A DNA stretch of 64,000 nucleotides from Terfezia claveryi (GCA_015179025.1 WHUX01000045.1:186001-250000); one strand, 5' to 3'; shown: positions 33,657 through 44,591, counted from the stretch's first letter. The notes: a model not told the origin generated them from the letters alone. Numbers and translations: made by a program.

Positions 33657-34236
33657 TGTCACAACCGTGTTCTTAGTCTTGATTTGACCCTCGAACAGGC
33701 TTGTTCGGGTGTCATTGATAGGTTATTGTTATTGTTGCCCTCGATATCACCTGCAACGCAGGTGATGGGTTATTGATATTGTTACCTTTATCATTACCTG
33801 CGATCGCAGGTAATGGGTTATTGTTATCTTGCTTGGCTTTCGAGATAAGGGATCTTGGGAAGCTTATTTCTTCCATTACCTTGACCCGGAATCATGTATA
33901 TATAGCCCCTGTCCCTCGTACAGTCATTGGATCCCTATCCAACATCTTGTATATCCAATACAGAACCTTGTCTCTCCCAGCACTTGTGCACCTCCCTTGT
34001 GCACCCCCTTGTCTCGTGAATAGCTCTACAGCATAGCTGCCTCTCTCCAACACATGTGGCAACTACCTCTGGGTGTCTCATGTCCCTTGCCCACTGCCTC
34101 TCTCTCTCTCGCCTTTGCTCCCATCCTAGCCTTTTCCCCTAGTCGCACACGTAGTGTTCCTATGTAAGTGTCACCCTAGCCTTACCCTTGCCCCGGCGTA
34201 CCTCTTGGTCGCCTTGTCCCCAAAGCCGTCATTACA
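33657..34236 (+). repeat. 3' LTR of Gypsy B
   Basis: 580 bp, preceded by the purine tract CCTAAAGGGGGGATAG (33641-33656). Contains palindromes CACCTGCAACGCAGGTG and ACCTGCGATCGCAGGT. Followed by AAGTG, the right target copy. Confidence 0.92.
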
Positions 34237-34859
34237 AAGTGGATGATAGAAAAAGAAATCTATGACAGGTGGGGCAATCCATGACAGGCAGAGCAATCCC
34301 TTTAAGAAGCAACGATAAGAGTGATCCATAACAGAAAAGACAAATCCATAAGAAGGAGTACAAATGGCTCAAACAAAGTATGGGATAAAACATGGGTGAC
34401 TAATGCTTGGCGACTACTTGGGCAATTACCGAGTAGTCGGTAAGTGTGCACGAGTCGGCTTCCTAGGATTAGGCCTTGGCACAAGTCGGTATCGAGTAGG
34501 AAAAATAGTAGGAAAACTTGCGTCGACTCGGGCCGATGCATACACTAAATAGGAATAGGGTTTGGTGGGATCAGTATCATACTGAAAGACAAAATGAGCG
34601 ATCCGTGACAAGACTAGCAATCCATAACAAAAGTGGCAATTTGTGACAAGAGGAGCAATCCGTGATAAGCTATATTTATAGATGAATAGGGGAAAGAATA
34701 GAAAATCCATAGGCTTGGCAAATGTACAAGTATAAATAAGGTTAATAAGGTATCTTGGCAAGTAATCTATAGATCACCGATTAATCAGCGAAGTGGTCCA
34801 AAGTAAGTTGCAGTAGGTAAAGACTAAGGTGAGTCGATAGCCGAACAAGTTGTAAGGGC
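34237..34859. repeat. degenerate GCAATCCRTGACAAG-type repeats, no gene
   Basis: Irregularly spaced copies of a phrase like AGCAATCCGTGACAAG occur at about 34260-34300, 34320-34345 and 34590-34670, separated by unique sequence. No supported ORF. Confidence 0.5.
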
Positions 34860-35105
34860 TAGAAACTCAGACCGCCTCGCCCTATAGTGTATACTAATAT
34901 TAGATATATAAGATGTTGGATAAGTATCTAATAAAAAAGCAAAAAGTTAAAGATATATATATATTATTTTAGGCTATAGCTATAGAAGGAATAAGTTTTC
35001 TAAGATTCCTATCTTAAAAGCTAAAATAATAATCATCTATCAATAACACTTAAACAATCCTATTTAAGTATCAAAATAAGACCAAGAATATAATTATAAT
35101 AGATA
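34860..35105 (-). repeat. RIP-like LTR remnant related to Gypsy A
   Basis: Aligns by eye to part of LTR A (ATACAAGACGTTGG region through GGAATAAGCTT, CTCGGAAGCTAAGATAACAATCACCC and on), but nearly every C has become T or G has become A; for example, CACCCATCGACGACACCC appears as CATCTATCAATAACACTT. Same orientation as LTR A. Confidence 0.7.
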
Positions 35106-35629
35106 GTAGAGAACTTTATAATATTCCTATTTAGCTTAATATTAATTGCATTTTTCTAAGACTTAAAGTAGTATTTTTTACCTTTAAACTTTTGTAGAAT
35201 AAAAACATCCTATGTCTTGAGGGTCTAAAGTACTTAATTTCTAGAATTTATAGTTTTTAGGACCCTAGTTAAAGTTTGTACAGTTCTCTTTTTATTTACT
35301 AAGTTGTTTCTATAGTTTATAAAATTACTCTAATAAAAAGTAAGGTCTTTTGTAAGTATTATAATTTTATCCTTAGCTTTAGCTAGTTTTTTAGGCTTTA
35401 TATATAGTTACTTCTACTTATAAACCTCTAGTATCTATAGTTATATAAATATTAAGAATAGTATTATAGTAGTTTTCTAAATTAGTCTAATATTTTAAAA
35501 TTAGGCAAGGCTTACTAGACTTAGAATCTAACTCTTAAGAGTATGAATAAATTTTTTTAAGTTTCTAAAATATAGGTATATTAGTTGGTTAGGCTAATTT
35601 AATATAGTATAATAAAAGCTCTAGAAAAT
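35106..35629. other. AT-rich, RIP-like stretch, no gene
   Basis: Very AT-rich with stops in all frames. It lies between two LTR remnants of similar orientation, so it may be the remains of an internal retrotransposon region, but I could not align it to any domain. Confidence 0.45.
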
Positions 35630-36218
35630 ATTGTAACTAAAGAGTATAGTTAAGTAAGAATAAAAATGAGATATTATTTATATAGAAGTACTATATGAGT
35701 AATAGAGAAAGACTAGAGGCAAGAGACTTAAGATATACAAAATTAGTACTATATATAATATATTTGAAAGTAGAAGGTAGCTAGGCTATAAAGCTGTTTA
35801 ATAAGTTAAAGTAAGATAAGAAGGTATATAAGAGAGGTACACCTTTACAGAGAGAGACAAGGTCTGTATTCAGTATACAAGATATTGAATAAGGATCCAA
35901 TAATAGTACAAGGGCAAGGGACTATATTTATATAATTCCAGGCTAGAGCAACGGAAGGAATAAGCTTCTTGAGACACCTATCTCAAGAGCCAAGCAAGAT
36001 AACAATTACCTATCACCTGCGTCGCAGGTGATGCCTAAGGCAACAACAAGGAGATAACCATAAGAACGACAATACGACACTCGGGCAGGATTCTGTTCGA
36101 GTGTCAAGCAACCCCCTATCATCTGCGATCGCAGGTGATGACAAAGACAATGGTGTCCATAACGAGAGTCGGACGGGATTCTGTCCGACTCTCAAAACAG
36201 GACTAAGCACACGGTTGT
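35630..36218 (-). repeat. second LTR remnant, mutated mainly in its left half
   Basis: Full-length-like LTR in the orientation of LTR A, ending CGGTTGTAACA at 36218. The left part is AT-rich (GGTAGCTAGGCTATAAAGC against GGCAGCTGTGCTGCAGAG of A), while the right part (from about 35940) keeps GC-rich palindromes CACCTGCGTCGCAGGTG and CTGCGATCGCAG. The right part contains GAGTCGGACGGGATTCTGTC, similar to LTR C's GAGTCCGACTC. Confidence 0.65.
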
Positions 36219-36545
36219 AACAGGTTCAGATTGGAGCCTTTGTGCCTGCAACACTCATATCGTACTCATTATTGTGAAACAATCCCCTTTTAATCCATGG
36301 CCATGCTTTGATTCCTCTACATCATATAAGTACCTCAATATTCCTACTCTCTCACATCGCGATTGAATTTTCTTTCTCCAAAACACTCCCTATATTCACA
36401 TAAGGTGTTCGGGAAATACCAGAAGATACCCACACTCATTTCAAGACCACTTTGATTTCGACTATCCTTTCTAGAAAAATAACCCCAAGAAAGAGACAAC
36501 AATCTAGTTTATTGGTACTACCTATCTATCAGCGAACGGTACATA
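36219..36545 (+). promoter_or_regulatory. putative promoter and leader of the 36.5-kb ORF
   Basis: Unique sequence between the LTR remnant and the ORF. CATATAAG (36334-36341) and a following pyrimidine-rich stretch (TTCCTACTCTCTCACATC) are plausible promoter and leader elements. If transcription starts in the LTR, the LTR could also drive the gene. Confidence 0.35.
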
Positions 36546-37343
36546 ATGGGGACGCAAGGGATTTCTACACTAACCTCAGCATCAGTAAGCCCGATCCCAG
36601 GATCGCAAGCTCTCCCAGAAATCACATTAACTTCCGATCAAATTGCATTTATAATGAGCAAAGGTCCCGAATACTTCGATTTGCTATCTCACCAATCCCC
36701 CTCCCAGCTAAACTTCTACATGAACCTAACACCCAGGCAATTTAGGTTCCATATAACCGTACACAACAAGGCCCTTACAAGTACTCCTCATTTATCCAGC
36801 AACGCAGAATCCTTTAGAGATCTGTACACTATACACTTCCTAGCAACCGGAGTTATCTTACAAGTCCTTCCCGCGGCGCAATATCCAGAGGATTCACCGG
36901 ATACACCCGCTATGGCCGTACTAAAACAACTGATATGGGAAAAATCCCGGCACTTTGTAGATACCTACGGTGTTGACGGAGTTATACAGAAACTTTCGGC
37001 TGGTGAAATTTTAGAGTATGGACGAATGCCAGACTGTAGTACACCGGACGGTGAGATCTGCCTGTACGTTACGAAAAACTGTATTGACCAGATAGGGGAG
37101 CCGTCATTTGAACACCAGTCTCGGGCTGGGGGTTTGCTGTGGCAGATAATTGCTGAAAAGGTAATGAGGATAATAAAAGAGGAGAAGAAGAGATTTGACA
37201 AGGTATGGTATAGAAAAGCTAAGGATATCGAGGAGGTAAGGGGGTTGGTTGGACCAGTATTGTATGAGAGTGTGAGTACGTCACGTGCAGCACATACCAT
37301 GGAGTGGAGAGATGTTTGTAGTCTCAAACCCGATGCTTCATAA
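36546..37343 (+). CDS. orphan protein of unknown function, 265 aa
   Basis: Uninterrupted ORF from ATG 36546 to TAA 37341-37343. I recognise no domain. Visible parts are a Ser/Thr/Pro-rich N-terminus (about 1-25), LTSDQIAFIMSKGPEYFDLL, LTPRQFRFHITVHNKALT, a hydrophobic FLATGVILQVLP segment (about 98-110, too short for a sure membrane span), and a charged helical C-terminal half (EKVMRIIKEEKKRFDKVWYRK, shown in part here as IIKEEKKRFDKV) ending SLKPDAS. There is no clear signal peptide. It is unusual as a fully open frame 330 bp from heavily mutated repeats, suggesting selection or recent arrival. Single exon as far as visible; an upstream exon cannot be excluded. Confidence 0.6.
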   Translation: MGTQGISTLTSASVSPIPGSQALPEITLTSDQIAFIMSKGPEYFDLLSHQSPSQLNFYMNLTPRQFRFHITVHNKALTSTPHLSSNAESFRDLYTIHFLATGVILQVLPAAQYPEDSPDTPAMAVLKQLIWEKSRHFVDTYGVDGVIQKLSAGEILEYGRMPDCSTPDGEICLYVTKNCIDQIGEPSFEHQSRAGGLLWQIIAEKVMRIIKEEKKRFDKVWYRKAKDIEEVRGLVGPVLYESVSTSRAAHTMEWRDVCSLKPDAS

Positions 37344-37448
37344 TGGAGCATTACTGTTTAGTCAATCGGCTATTATCTCAGTTGTTATATTGATGCTGAG
37401 GGTAATGGTTAACCTGAAAAAATCGTGCTTATCCGAATTTGGGAACCT

Positions 37449-37707
37449 TTTTTTTTTTTTTTTTTTTTTAAATACTTGTTACTCTTATTCGGTCCCAGTA
37501 GGGGGACCATGAAGAGCCACCCGGAAACCCGGGTGGGTTCAAGTTCATCTGCCAGGTCGACGCGGAAAGGAACGCGAATAGATACATGTGTGACAGAGAA
37601 AAGTGTGTGAAAGCGGAGCGGTAAGCGAAAGAAACTCAAAAGACACAGGGCTCCATGCTGTCATTAACCGCCTATGAGGCAGATGACCTTGGGAGGCCTG
37701 ACTGGGG
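37449..37707 (-). mobile_element. SINE-like retroposon with 16-bp target duplication
   Basis: The sequence CCGAATTTGGGAACCT occurs on both sides (37433-37448 and 37708-37723), a 16-bp target duplication typical of LINE-driven retroposition. On the minus strand the element starts near CCCAGTCAGGCCTCCC (pol III A-box-like) and ends in AAATACTTG-type sequence reversed as a 3' A-run (the T run at 37449-37469). A second diverged copy is at 61034-61230 in the same orientation. Absence of an ORF fits a SINE. Confidence 0.8.
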
Positions 37708-37735
37708 CCGAATTTGGGAACCTAGTATGGCCATA

Positions 37736-39517
37736 ATATTGATCAACCCTGTTCTGCTGCTTAAGCATTCATTTTTAGTAACCGTTTTCCCTCTGTTTGT
37801 AAATATACCAGCGCCGGGCATCCTTATCGAGAGTGGCAAGGTATTAATTTCCTTGCCAACTGTACTATGTCAAAAGACCTAAGTTCGACATAACGTAATT
37901 AGAATTTTGTTAATTTCCATTTTACCATAATCCGCTGAACTGATGTCGATAAATTATCTCAGGATTATGTACCAGCTTCGTTTCGAAAAATCACCACCCG
38001 GCTGCAAAAACTGTATCATGCCAGTGATTACCAACTGACACAGGAAAGAACACTAATCGAAATGAATTGGGAAGATGGTAGAGCCTTCGGCGACTTCGAG
38101 GGCCCATCATAGCTCATTCAGGACGGCGTTGTTTCGATCAGCAGATAAGACAGGACGGGTACGTGAAGAAGCGGAGATTCAGTAAAAAGGTGAAAGTACG
38201 ATGGAAGTATGAATACGAGGGGAAACGTGGAGGGGAGGGCGGAGCAACTGGAATAAGATTGAAGAGCAGGTGTCGATTGGAAAGATCGCAACGGTATGGG
38301 ACAGAGAAGTGGTAGAAGTTGGGTGCCCTGACCCTCGGCTCCGGTCAGCGGATCCTAATCCTGTAAGACGCACAGAAGCGATTAAGGAGGCAAGGAAAAG
38401 AGGGAAGGCAAGGGCCAGAGACCTGAGGAAGGTCATGGAGGAGATCAGGAAAGCCAAAGTTGGCTCGGGCTGTGGCTTCCAGGTAGGCCAAAGCTCAAGT
38501 GGGCATCAAGGGCAATGAAAGAGCCCACTTTCTGGCAAAACTGGTGAAATTGACCAACGCCTTCCGGTTCTATCGGTTAACCCTTCCCATTCCATTCCAT
38601 TGTCTTTCACTTCCTGTTCTATCCTCATCCGTTTCCATACAGACCTGGTGACGGCTTTTAAACCACGAAATAGCCAAAAACGCAGAAGGTATCCCAAAAC
38701 AATTGTCCCGCAGACACGTGGAGGCATTAGGAGGAGGTGGAGCACGTGGGAAGAGATGGACGAGAAGACCCGGATGAAAAAAAAATAAGGAGGAGACAAA
38801 GAGGTGATTGTCAACTAAGTGAGAGACCTTTTTACACTAAATATTGGACCTTTAGAGCCAGACTAACATCGCACCTGCAGGCAACCAACCTTCATAGGCT
38901 AGGCTATCCCACTGAGCCGTAAAATGCTGTACCCATGCTTTCGCCAACTTGCAACAACTCTGAACACTTTCTGAGAGAAGAAAAAGGGAGATATTAGGTG
39001 GGGTATGTATTCTGGATATTTGAACATGATTCCAGAAGCATCAAACAATGCGTTGACGAGCGTTGACGAATCCTAACGAATTTTGGTGGTCAGGTACTTT
39101 AGTAAATACGACAAGAGCTCCATTCAACGTATAATCACTGCACCAAAGTATATAAATGGAAAAATCAATCCCGTCTTTTTACCGTTCGTCGTAAACAAAT
39201 CACATGATACTAACAGTATATCCCAGCTAGTTCAAAAAAGCAACGTTACACCTATCTCTTTCTAGTGACATAGCAAAGAAAAATCAAAACACTAGTTAAA
39301 TGTGGGGTAAGTTTCAAGGGTAACATGTCGAAGTAAAAAAAAAAATGTCCAAGCAAAAATGTCAAGCAAACGGGTATACTTCCAACCGAATCACCGGTTT
39401 ATTCCGGCTCACATCAGCTGACCAACTACTTATATCGCTCTTCTCTCCGGATACACGCACTCCCCACCTCCACCTCCGAGTCCGACCGAATTCGAGCAAT
39501 ATATAAAAGTGGCACGT
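37736..39517. other. no supported gene; one ORF of doubtful status
   Basis: The best ORF is 38270-38518 (plus, MSIGKIATVWDREVVEVG then a Lys/Arg-rich helix RRTEAIKEARKRGKARARD). It may continue upstream without a start (38150-38270) and could be the last exon of an unrecognised gene or a relic. The rest has only short ORFs. Confidence 0.35.
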
Positions 39518-41620
39518 TTAGAGCCTGCCTCTCTCTTCTCTCACTGGCGAGCTGGACCCACTAGGCGCACGACTTGCAACACGACTAGGAATACGGCTAG
39601 AGCTGGGCTCACAAGGATCATACATCGCCTTCTTGATGAATTCATCGAGCTCCGCGTCATTCAACCGCTGGAGGTTCTTCTTTCGGTCCAGGTTACCAGC
39701 CTGCGCAGCACGAATGACCTCGCGAGCGACAACCACCGAGACCTCACGAATTCTACGGAGATCAGGGTACAACCACCCTTTTGCCTTCTCCTCGTCGTTG
39801 ACCGACTTGGCAAGACCAACGGCAGAGGCATAGATCATATCTTGGGAGATATGGGTGGATTGGCAGAGGATAGCTCCAAGACCGATACCAGGGAAGACAT
39901 ACATGTTGTTCCCTTGACCGGGGATGTGCTCAACGCCGTTGTGGATGTAGGCTTGGAATGGAGAGCCAGAGGCGAAGATGACCTTTCCCTCGGTCCATTT
40001 CATGGCTTGCTCAAATGTGCATTCAGACTTGTGGACAGGATTGGAGAGACTAATCAGGATTATAGTTAGCTTGCGATCCCAAGAATTTATTAACGGGATC
40101 AGGTTACTCACGGGAAGATCAGTGGGTGCTCATTCATGGCAGCCATTTTCTTGATGATGCTCTCGGTGAAGACACCACCAGTGGTACAGAGACCCATTAG
40201 TGCAGTTGGCTTGACGTAGTCAACAACCTCCTCTAGAGAGGCGAATTGTTGTCCTCTGTTGTCATCGCGAGAGAAGAAAAGTTTATGCTCCGCAAGACGG
40301 TCACCTCGATCGTTGGTAACAAGACCCTTGGAGTCAACAAGCCAAAATTTGCGGCGAGCTTCGTCCTCGGTCATTCCATTCTTGATGAAAAGCTCAACAA
40401 TCTGCTTGGCGACACCGACAGCGGCAGATCCGGCACCCATGAACACGAGCCGCTGCTTAGCAAGAGGAATGCCGCTCCTACCAAAACCGCTCATGACACC
40501 TCCCAGAATCACGGCACCAGTTCCCTGGATATCATCGTTGAAAGCAGTGTAGGTATTTTTGTACCTCTCAAGCGACGGGAATGGATTCTTGAAGTCTTCG
40601 AATTGGACGACGAGACTGTATACCAATGATCAGCAACCAATCCCCAAGATTTGAGGAATTGCAATGATACTCACCCAGGCCACCTGTCGTTCAGAGCAAT
40701 CATCATTTCATCTAAAAACTCCAATTCATCCTCCTCGGTGACTCTGTGCATCCTAGTACCAAGGTACATAGGATCACCCAAGTTGCCTTCATTATTTGTG
40801 CCCATGTCGATTGTGATTGGAAGGGTTTTCCGTGGGTCAATTCCGGCACACCCAACATAGAGAGCCAACTTTCCAACGGGAATACCCATCCCGTTGACTC
40901 CCAAATCACCAAGGCCGAGAATACGAGATCCATCAGTGACGACAACGATATCGACTTCCTCCGCTGGCCAGTTTTCCAGAACGTTGCGGAGGTTCCCACG
41001 GTCCGACCAGGATAAATAAAGGCCTGTACCAAACGGTTGTTCCGCATTAGCACCGGTGCCAAGTTTCTGTGGAGCAAGAGAAAGGAGGGGTCTATGGCAC
41101 GCTTAGGGAGCTCTCACCCTCTGGTTGTGTGTAGATATGGGACCATTTCTGACACGCTTCACCGACAACGGGTGTATAGACCAATGGTGTAATTTCCTAA
41201 TGAACCCAGCACCCGCATTAGCCTCCACCTACCAACTAGGGTCGAAGGACTGCGATAGGTAGCTCCTGTGGACAATGAAGTTTCGGAAGTGAGGCAAGGC
41301 GGATGGCCACTTACCCGCATGTTGTCGATCAAGAGCCTATAGAACAAATCGGTGTTTGTATTCCTCAAATTCGACAGATACATGTACTTGTCGATTGACG
41401 TAGTCTTCATAGCAATTTGTTCCAAGCCTTCGTTCATACTTTCGTTAGACCAAAAATCTCTAGCTGTCTATGCAGGGTGAGGTGACTCACATCGGTTCTT
41501 TTGGAGCTCGAACGACTCGACTACGGGAGGCATCAATCCTCGAATCCCCAATGCCTTTCTGACATCGTTGGGGAGGGATGTATCATATGGGCGGAAAGGA
41601 GAGCCACTACCACGAGACAT
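39518..41620 (-). CDS. NAD(P)-dependent malic enzyme, six exons, 568 aa
   Basis: Oxidative decarboxylation of malate to pyruvate and CO2 with NAD(P) reduction, at the TCA cycle/lipid-synthesis branch. Exons (minus): 41491-41620, 41315-41427, 41118-41196, 40675-41023, 40112-40615, 39518-40049; introns are 59-118 bp with GT..AG. Spliced length is 1,707 nt. The N-terminal malic domain shows RGLMPPVVESFELQKNRC, YTPVVGEACQKW and GLYLSWSDRGN. VVTDGSRILGLGDLGVNGMG is the substrate-site region. FNDDIQGTGAV (residues 249-259) is the family signature, and GAGSAAVG (about 283-290) is the nucleotide-binding loop. A Ser/Arg-rich tail ends the protein. Length suits fungal malic enzymes (about 550-600). No clear mitochondrial presequence; NAD or NADP preference cannot be read with confidence. 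Splice sites for exons 2 and 4 were chosen to keep the conserved frame. Confidence 0.93.
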
Positions 41621-41699
41621 GTAAGCTGTACGTCGCTAGGGGTTGTTTGCCGAATGCTTAATTGTCCGTTTCCTTCCTCGATGAGGGGATTTTGGGGTT

Positions 41700-41775
41700 A
41701 GGGAACAACGGGCTTTAAGGAAGGGGAGAGGAGAGGAGGGGAGGGGAGTATGAAGCGAGAAAGGAGAAGTGGGTT
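41700..41775 (-). promoter_or_regulatory. pyrimidine-rich tract upstream of malic enzyme
   Basis: On the coding (minus) strand this is a CT-rich run (CTCCCCTCCCCTCCTCTCC), 80-155 bases upstream of the ATG. Such tracts often lie near transcription starts in filamentous fungi. Confidence 0.5.
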
Positions 41776-41942
41776 GACAGAAGGGATCCGTGGGGGTGGG
41801 GGGATGGTATGTTTGTGTATCGGAGCCTAGATCGGAGCCCAGAGAGAGCCCATCGGATTCGGGTGAAGCTATCGGTCCCAATAACTAACTTATCAAGTGC
41901 ACCACGAGCTAGGTAACCCAACTCTATCACAAGGCAACGCAA

Positions 41943-43235
41943 AGAGAGGATGAAAGAATAACAGAAAAATTAAAGTGTATGCAGGTCGTAGCACGGGAAA
42001 AGGGTCATATGCAGGCAATCAATCTCGCAGCAGAATCGAGACCGGACGAACCTTCGGGAGACAGCCCTTGGAGGGGTCTCCAATACTGCACCGTGTGTGC
42101 GGTTATGTGAGGACGGCATGCTGGGCAACTCTGAGTATTGCAGCGGGGAAGCAGGCAGTGCGGACGCTGGCGATGGAGTTGTGGATGTTGATGGAGTTGC
42201 AGCTGGGGGTGGAAGAGGTGTGCAGTAGTTTCAGGTGTTTCTTGCCGGCAAGATGAGCAAACAAAGATGATGGCAACGAAGACGGTGAAATTAAAGTTGA
42301 AGGAAGTACAGCGATCTGATCAAGAGACTTCAGAGGCCTCACGTTCTTATATAGCATCAGCTGTAATCCCATGTCTCGCAACATAACATTATCCCTGCCA
42401 CCTTTTCTTCGGTCGTACACAGTAAATCTTCTTTCGTCCGACGCCGCCGAGGGTGTACCACTGATCCCTGCTTGCGGGGTTGTGGGTAACTTCAACGAAC
42501 CCTTGCCTGACGTAATGTAACCGATCCGAGTTGTAAAGAGTTGTACCAACGGAGCAAAGCGATTGATGGTCGTGGAGTGAAGTAGAGCAGACGAATTGGT
42601 TGTATTGGTTGTCTTGAGAAGGGTTCACGATTGATTCAAGGTATATATTGGTGCAAGCCACCGAATGGCATATTCTACAAGAAGATCAATGAGTTTGAGT
42701 TTTATAGCCCTTTGTGAACTTTGAAAGTACCTTCTACAAGGACTGCTTGAGAAAATATGTTGTCTTGACAGAATATTCCCGTCAGACGTGACCCTGTGTC
42801 TCAAGTGGCGCCTGAAGAAACCACTGGATCGCGAGGAAAATTCCAATTAGCATAGCACCTACATAGTCTGGTTGCATAGCACCATGGATGGCGTACCGCC
42901 CTGTCGGGGGAACCCGGAGAACCGTGAGCCGGAGTGTCGGTACCGGAAGAAACCGTTACGGCTGACCTGAGATCTGATACGGAGTATGCAAACTCTAGGT
43001 TGATGATCGCGTTTGCAGTCCCCCGTATGAAGGACTCTTCTTTCCATATCGATTTCCCATGATCACTGATCAATTACCTTCTCATTAATTGCGTATGAGC
43101 TTTGCTCCATTATGTACATGTTCGTCCCCTTACTTCCCATCAACAACTGATCGTCTTTGATTGCGGTATTTTTCCTTCACCAGCCAATGCAAGTCATGAG
43201 CTCCATTCCCGGAATCTAAAAATCCTTGTATGGTT
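41943..43235 (-). other. possible unrecognised minus-strand gene
   Basis: Overlapping minus-strand ORFs occur at 42103-42549 (148 aa; GYITSGKGSLKLPTTPQAGI, TVYDRRKGGRDNVMLRD), 42625-42846 and 42801-43073. They might be exons of one gene (the piece around KLPTTPQAGISGTPSAASDE looks protein-like), but I could not fix splice sites or recognise a family. Treat as unproven. Confidence 0.3.
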
Positions 43236-43237
43236 TA

Positions 43238-43340
43238 GTCTGGTTGGCACTTGCTAGATACTCTGTAAGGTCCTAACCGAGACTAAGTAAGGTCCACAAC
43301 CAGTATCCCTAGCAGGATCCCTTGTTGGAACCAACCAGAC
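43238..43340. mobile_element. 103-bp MITE with GTCTGGTTGG ends
   Basis: Starts GTCTGGTTGG and ends CCAACCAGAC, with TA on both outer sides (43236-43237 and 43341-43342), as for mariner-type MITEs. No coding capacity. Confidence 0.7.
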
Positions 43341-43378
43341 TACCTTTCATCCAGGCAAGCAGAACTACTTTCATCCCT

Positions 43379-43505
43379 TAGTCTGGTTGGCACTTCATCC
43401 CTTGCCAGACTAGCGGCTTGTTAGTCTGGTTGGCTCGGTACTGTAGAGGGCGGCTTGTGCCAACCTAGTCTCATGAGGCTAGTGCCAACCCAACCGCTAG
43501 CATGA
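43379..43505. repeat. cluster of TAGTCTGGTTGGC ends
   Basis: Further copies of the same terminal sequence lie at about 43380 and 43421 (TAGTCTGGTTGGC) with inverted partners GCCAGACTA (about 43405) and GCCAACCTAGTC (about 43459). This suggests one or more nested or rearranged MITE copies. Confidence 0.55.
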
Positions 43506-43728
43506 TGGCACTTGTATTACGTGAGCTGAAACTTCTCGTCAACGCGCGCTACGGTAGAAAAGGGTCTTGGCATGAGACTACGGTAGAAACTTGACGCCAT
43601 TTCTAGATAATCCCTACCATACTGTTAGGCGCTTGCACTGCCTGTGGCGTGTCTCACCACTCCGATAACTACCGGTATGTAGACTATGTACTGTACATAC
43701 AGCTCCTACATAAGCACTTGGTCAGCTT

Positions 43729-44124
43729 GTGGCAGATCTTCTGCATCTCTTCCCCACTTCCCCAAAAGCAACGCTAAGTCAGGTGATATCGGAACAGAAG
43801 AAACAAAGAAGAAACAACCATTATGCAGATACATCGGGTGGGAGTATCAGGAGAGTGCAGTTACCCGCAATAAGCCCGTTAACTCCAAGAGAAAACTTCA
43901 GTATAATTCCCACCGAGTTTGTATATACCCGCACTGGTAGAAACCACTATACTAGGGCCATCAACTGGGCTATCTTTAAAATTTTCCGGGCTAGAAAGAC
44001 AAAATACGGGCGAAGGAACAGCCCCGCATATTTGCAACATGCCAGATCAGACCACACTAGGAATATGTCATGTATATATCTGTATGACTGCTGTATCTTT
44101 TGTTCGGAATATGCTTTGGAGTGA
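43729..44124 (+). CDS. possible small protein, 131 aa
   Basis: ATG-initiated ORF with a basic middle part (QKKQRRNNHYAD, FRARKTKYGRRNS) and no recognised domain. No neighbouring gene, promoter box or homologue in the window supports it. It may be a chance ORF. Confidence 0.22.
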   Translation: MADLLHLFPTSPKATLSQVISEQKKQRRNNHYADTSGGSIRRVQLPAISPLTPRENFSIIPTEFVYTRTGRNHYTRAINWAIFKIFRARKTKYGRRNSPAYLQHARSDHTRNMSCIYLYDCCIFCSEYALE

Positions 44125-44591
44125 AGATCCCCTTAAATCCTTGCCCCGGATATATGTGAAAAAAGGTTATTCTTTTAGTCTACACATGTACGGTTTATCG
44201 AATCTCTTTATAATTGCGTCTAGAATATTGCATCACTGAAACCAGGAACTTAGCGTTAGGGGGCAAACCTATGCACGAATGTACTCTATTTGATCTGGAA
44301 GTTTACCCGTTCAGTAGCACCTATTCAGCGAGTATACGGGTGCATATGACCAGGAACTTAAATTCCGTAAAATCTCGCAGACAATACTGCAGCTTTATTT
44401 ACGGTAGGCCGGTTTTGCCCAAATCTCCCTCCGTGTCTTATTCATGATGCTTTCTTAATCATCCTTACATTCCTAACCTAGGTAGTTCCTCATGCATGGT
44501 GCACCCGAATGTTTTAGTTTTAATGTTGTAAATCCAATCACCTCCGACATATAGCCCACACACACATCCCAGATACATACATCTGTTCTAG

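Larger units (their letters stand above)
21771..34236 (+). mobile_element. Gypsy element B, interrupted by Gypsy C
   Basis: Plus-strand LTR retrotransposon with 580-bp LTRs at both ends (21771-22350 and 33657-34236). Flanks are AAGTT and AAGTG, a 5-bp duplication with one changed base. The internal region is gag then pol in the -1 frame, with Gypsy C inserted in the reverse transcriptase codons (24563-30712). Removing C leaves about 6.3 kb. LTR A and LTR B are related; the C LTR is more distant. Its LTRs differ from each other more than those of C, which fits B being older. Confidence 0.92.

Noticed and set aside
39509..41015. Plus-strand ORFs opposite malic enzyme, up to 186 aa
   Set aside because: Antisense shadows of the conserved malic enzyme exons.
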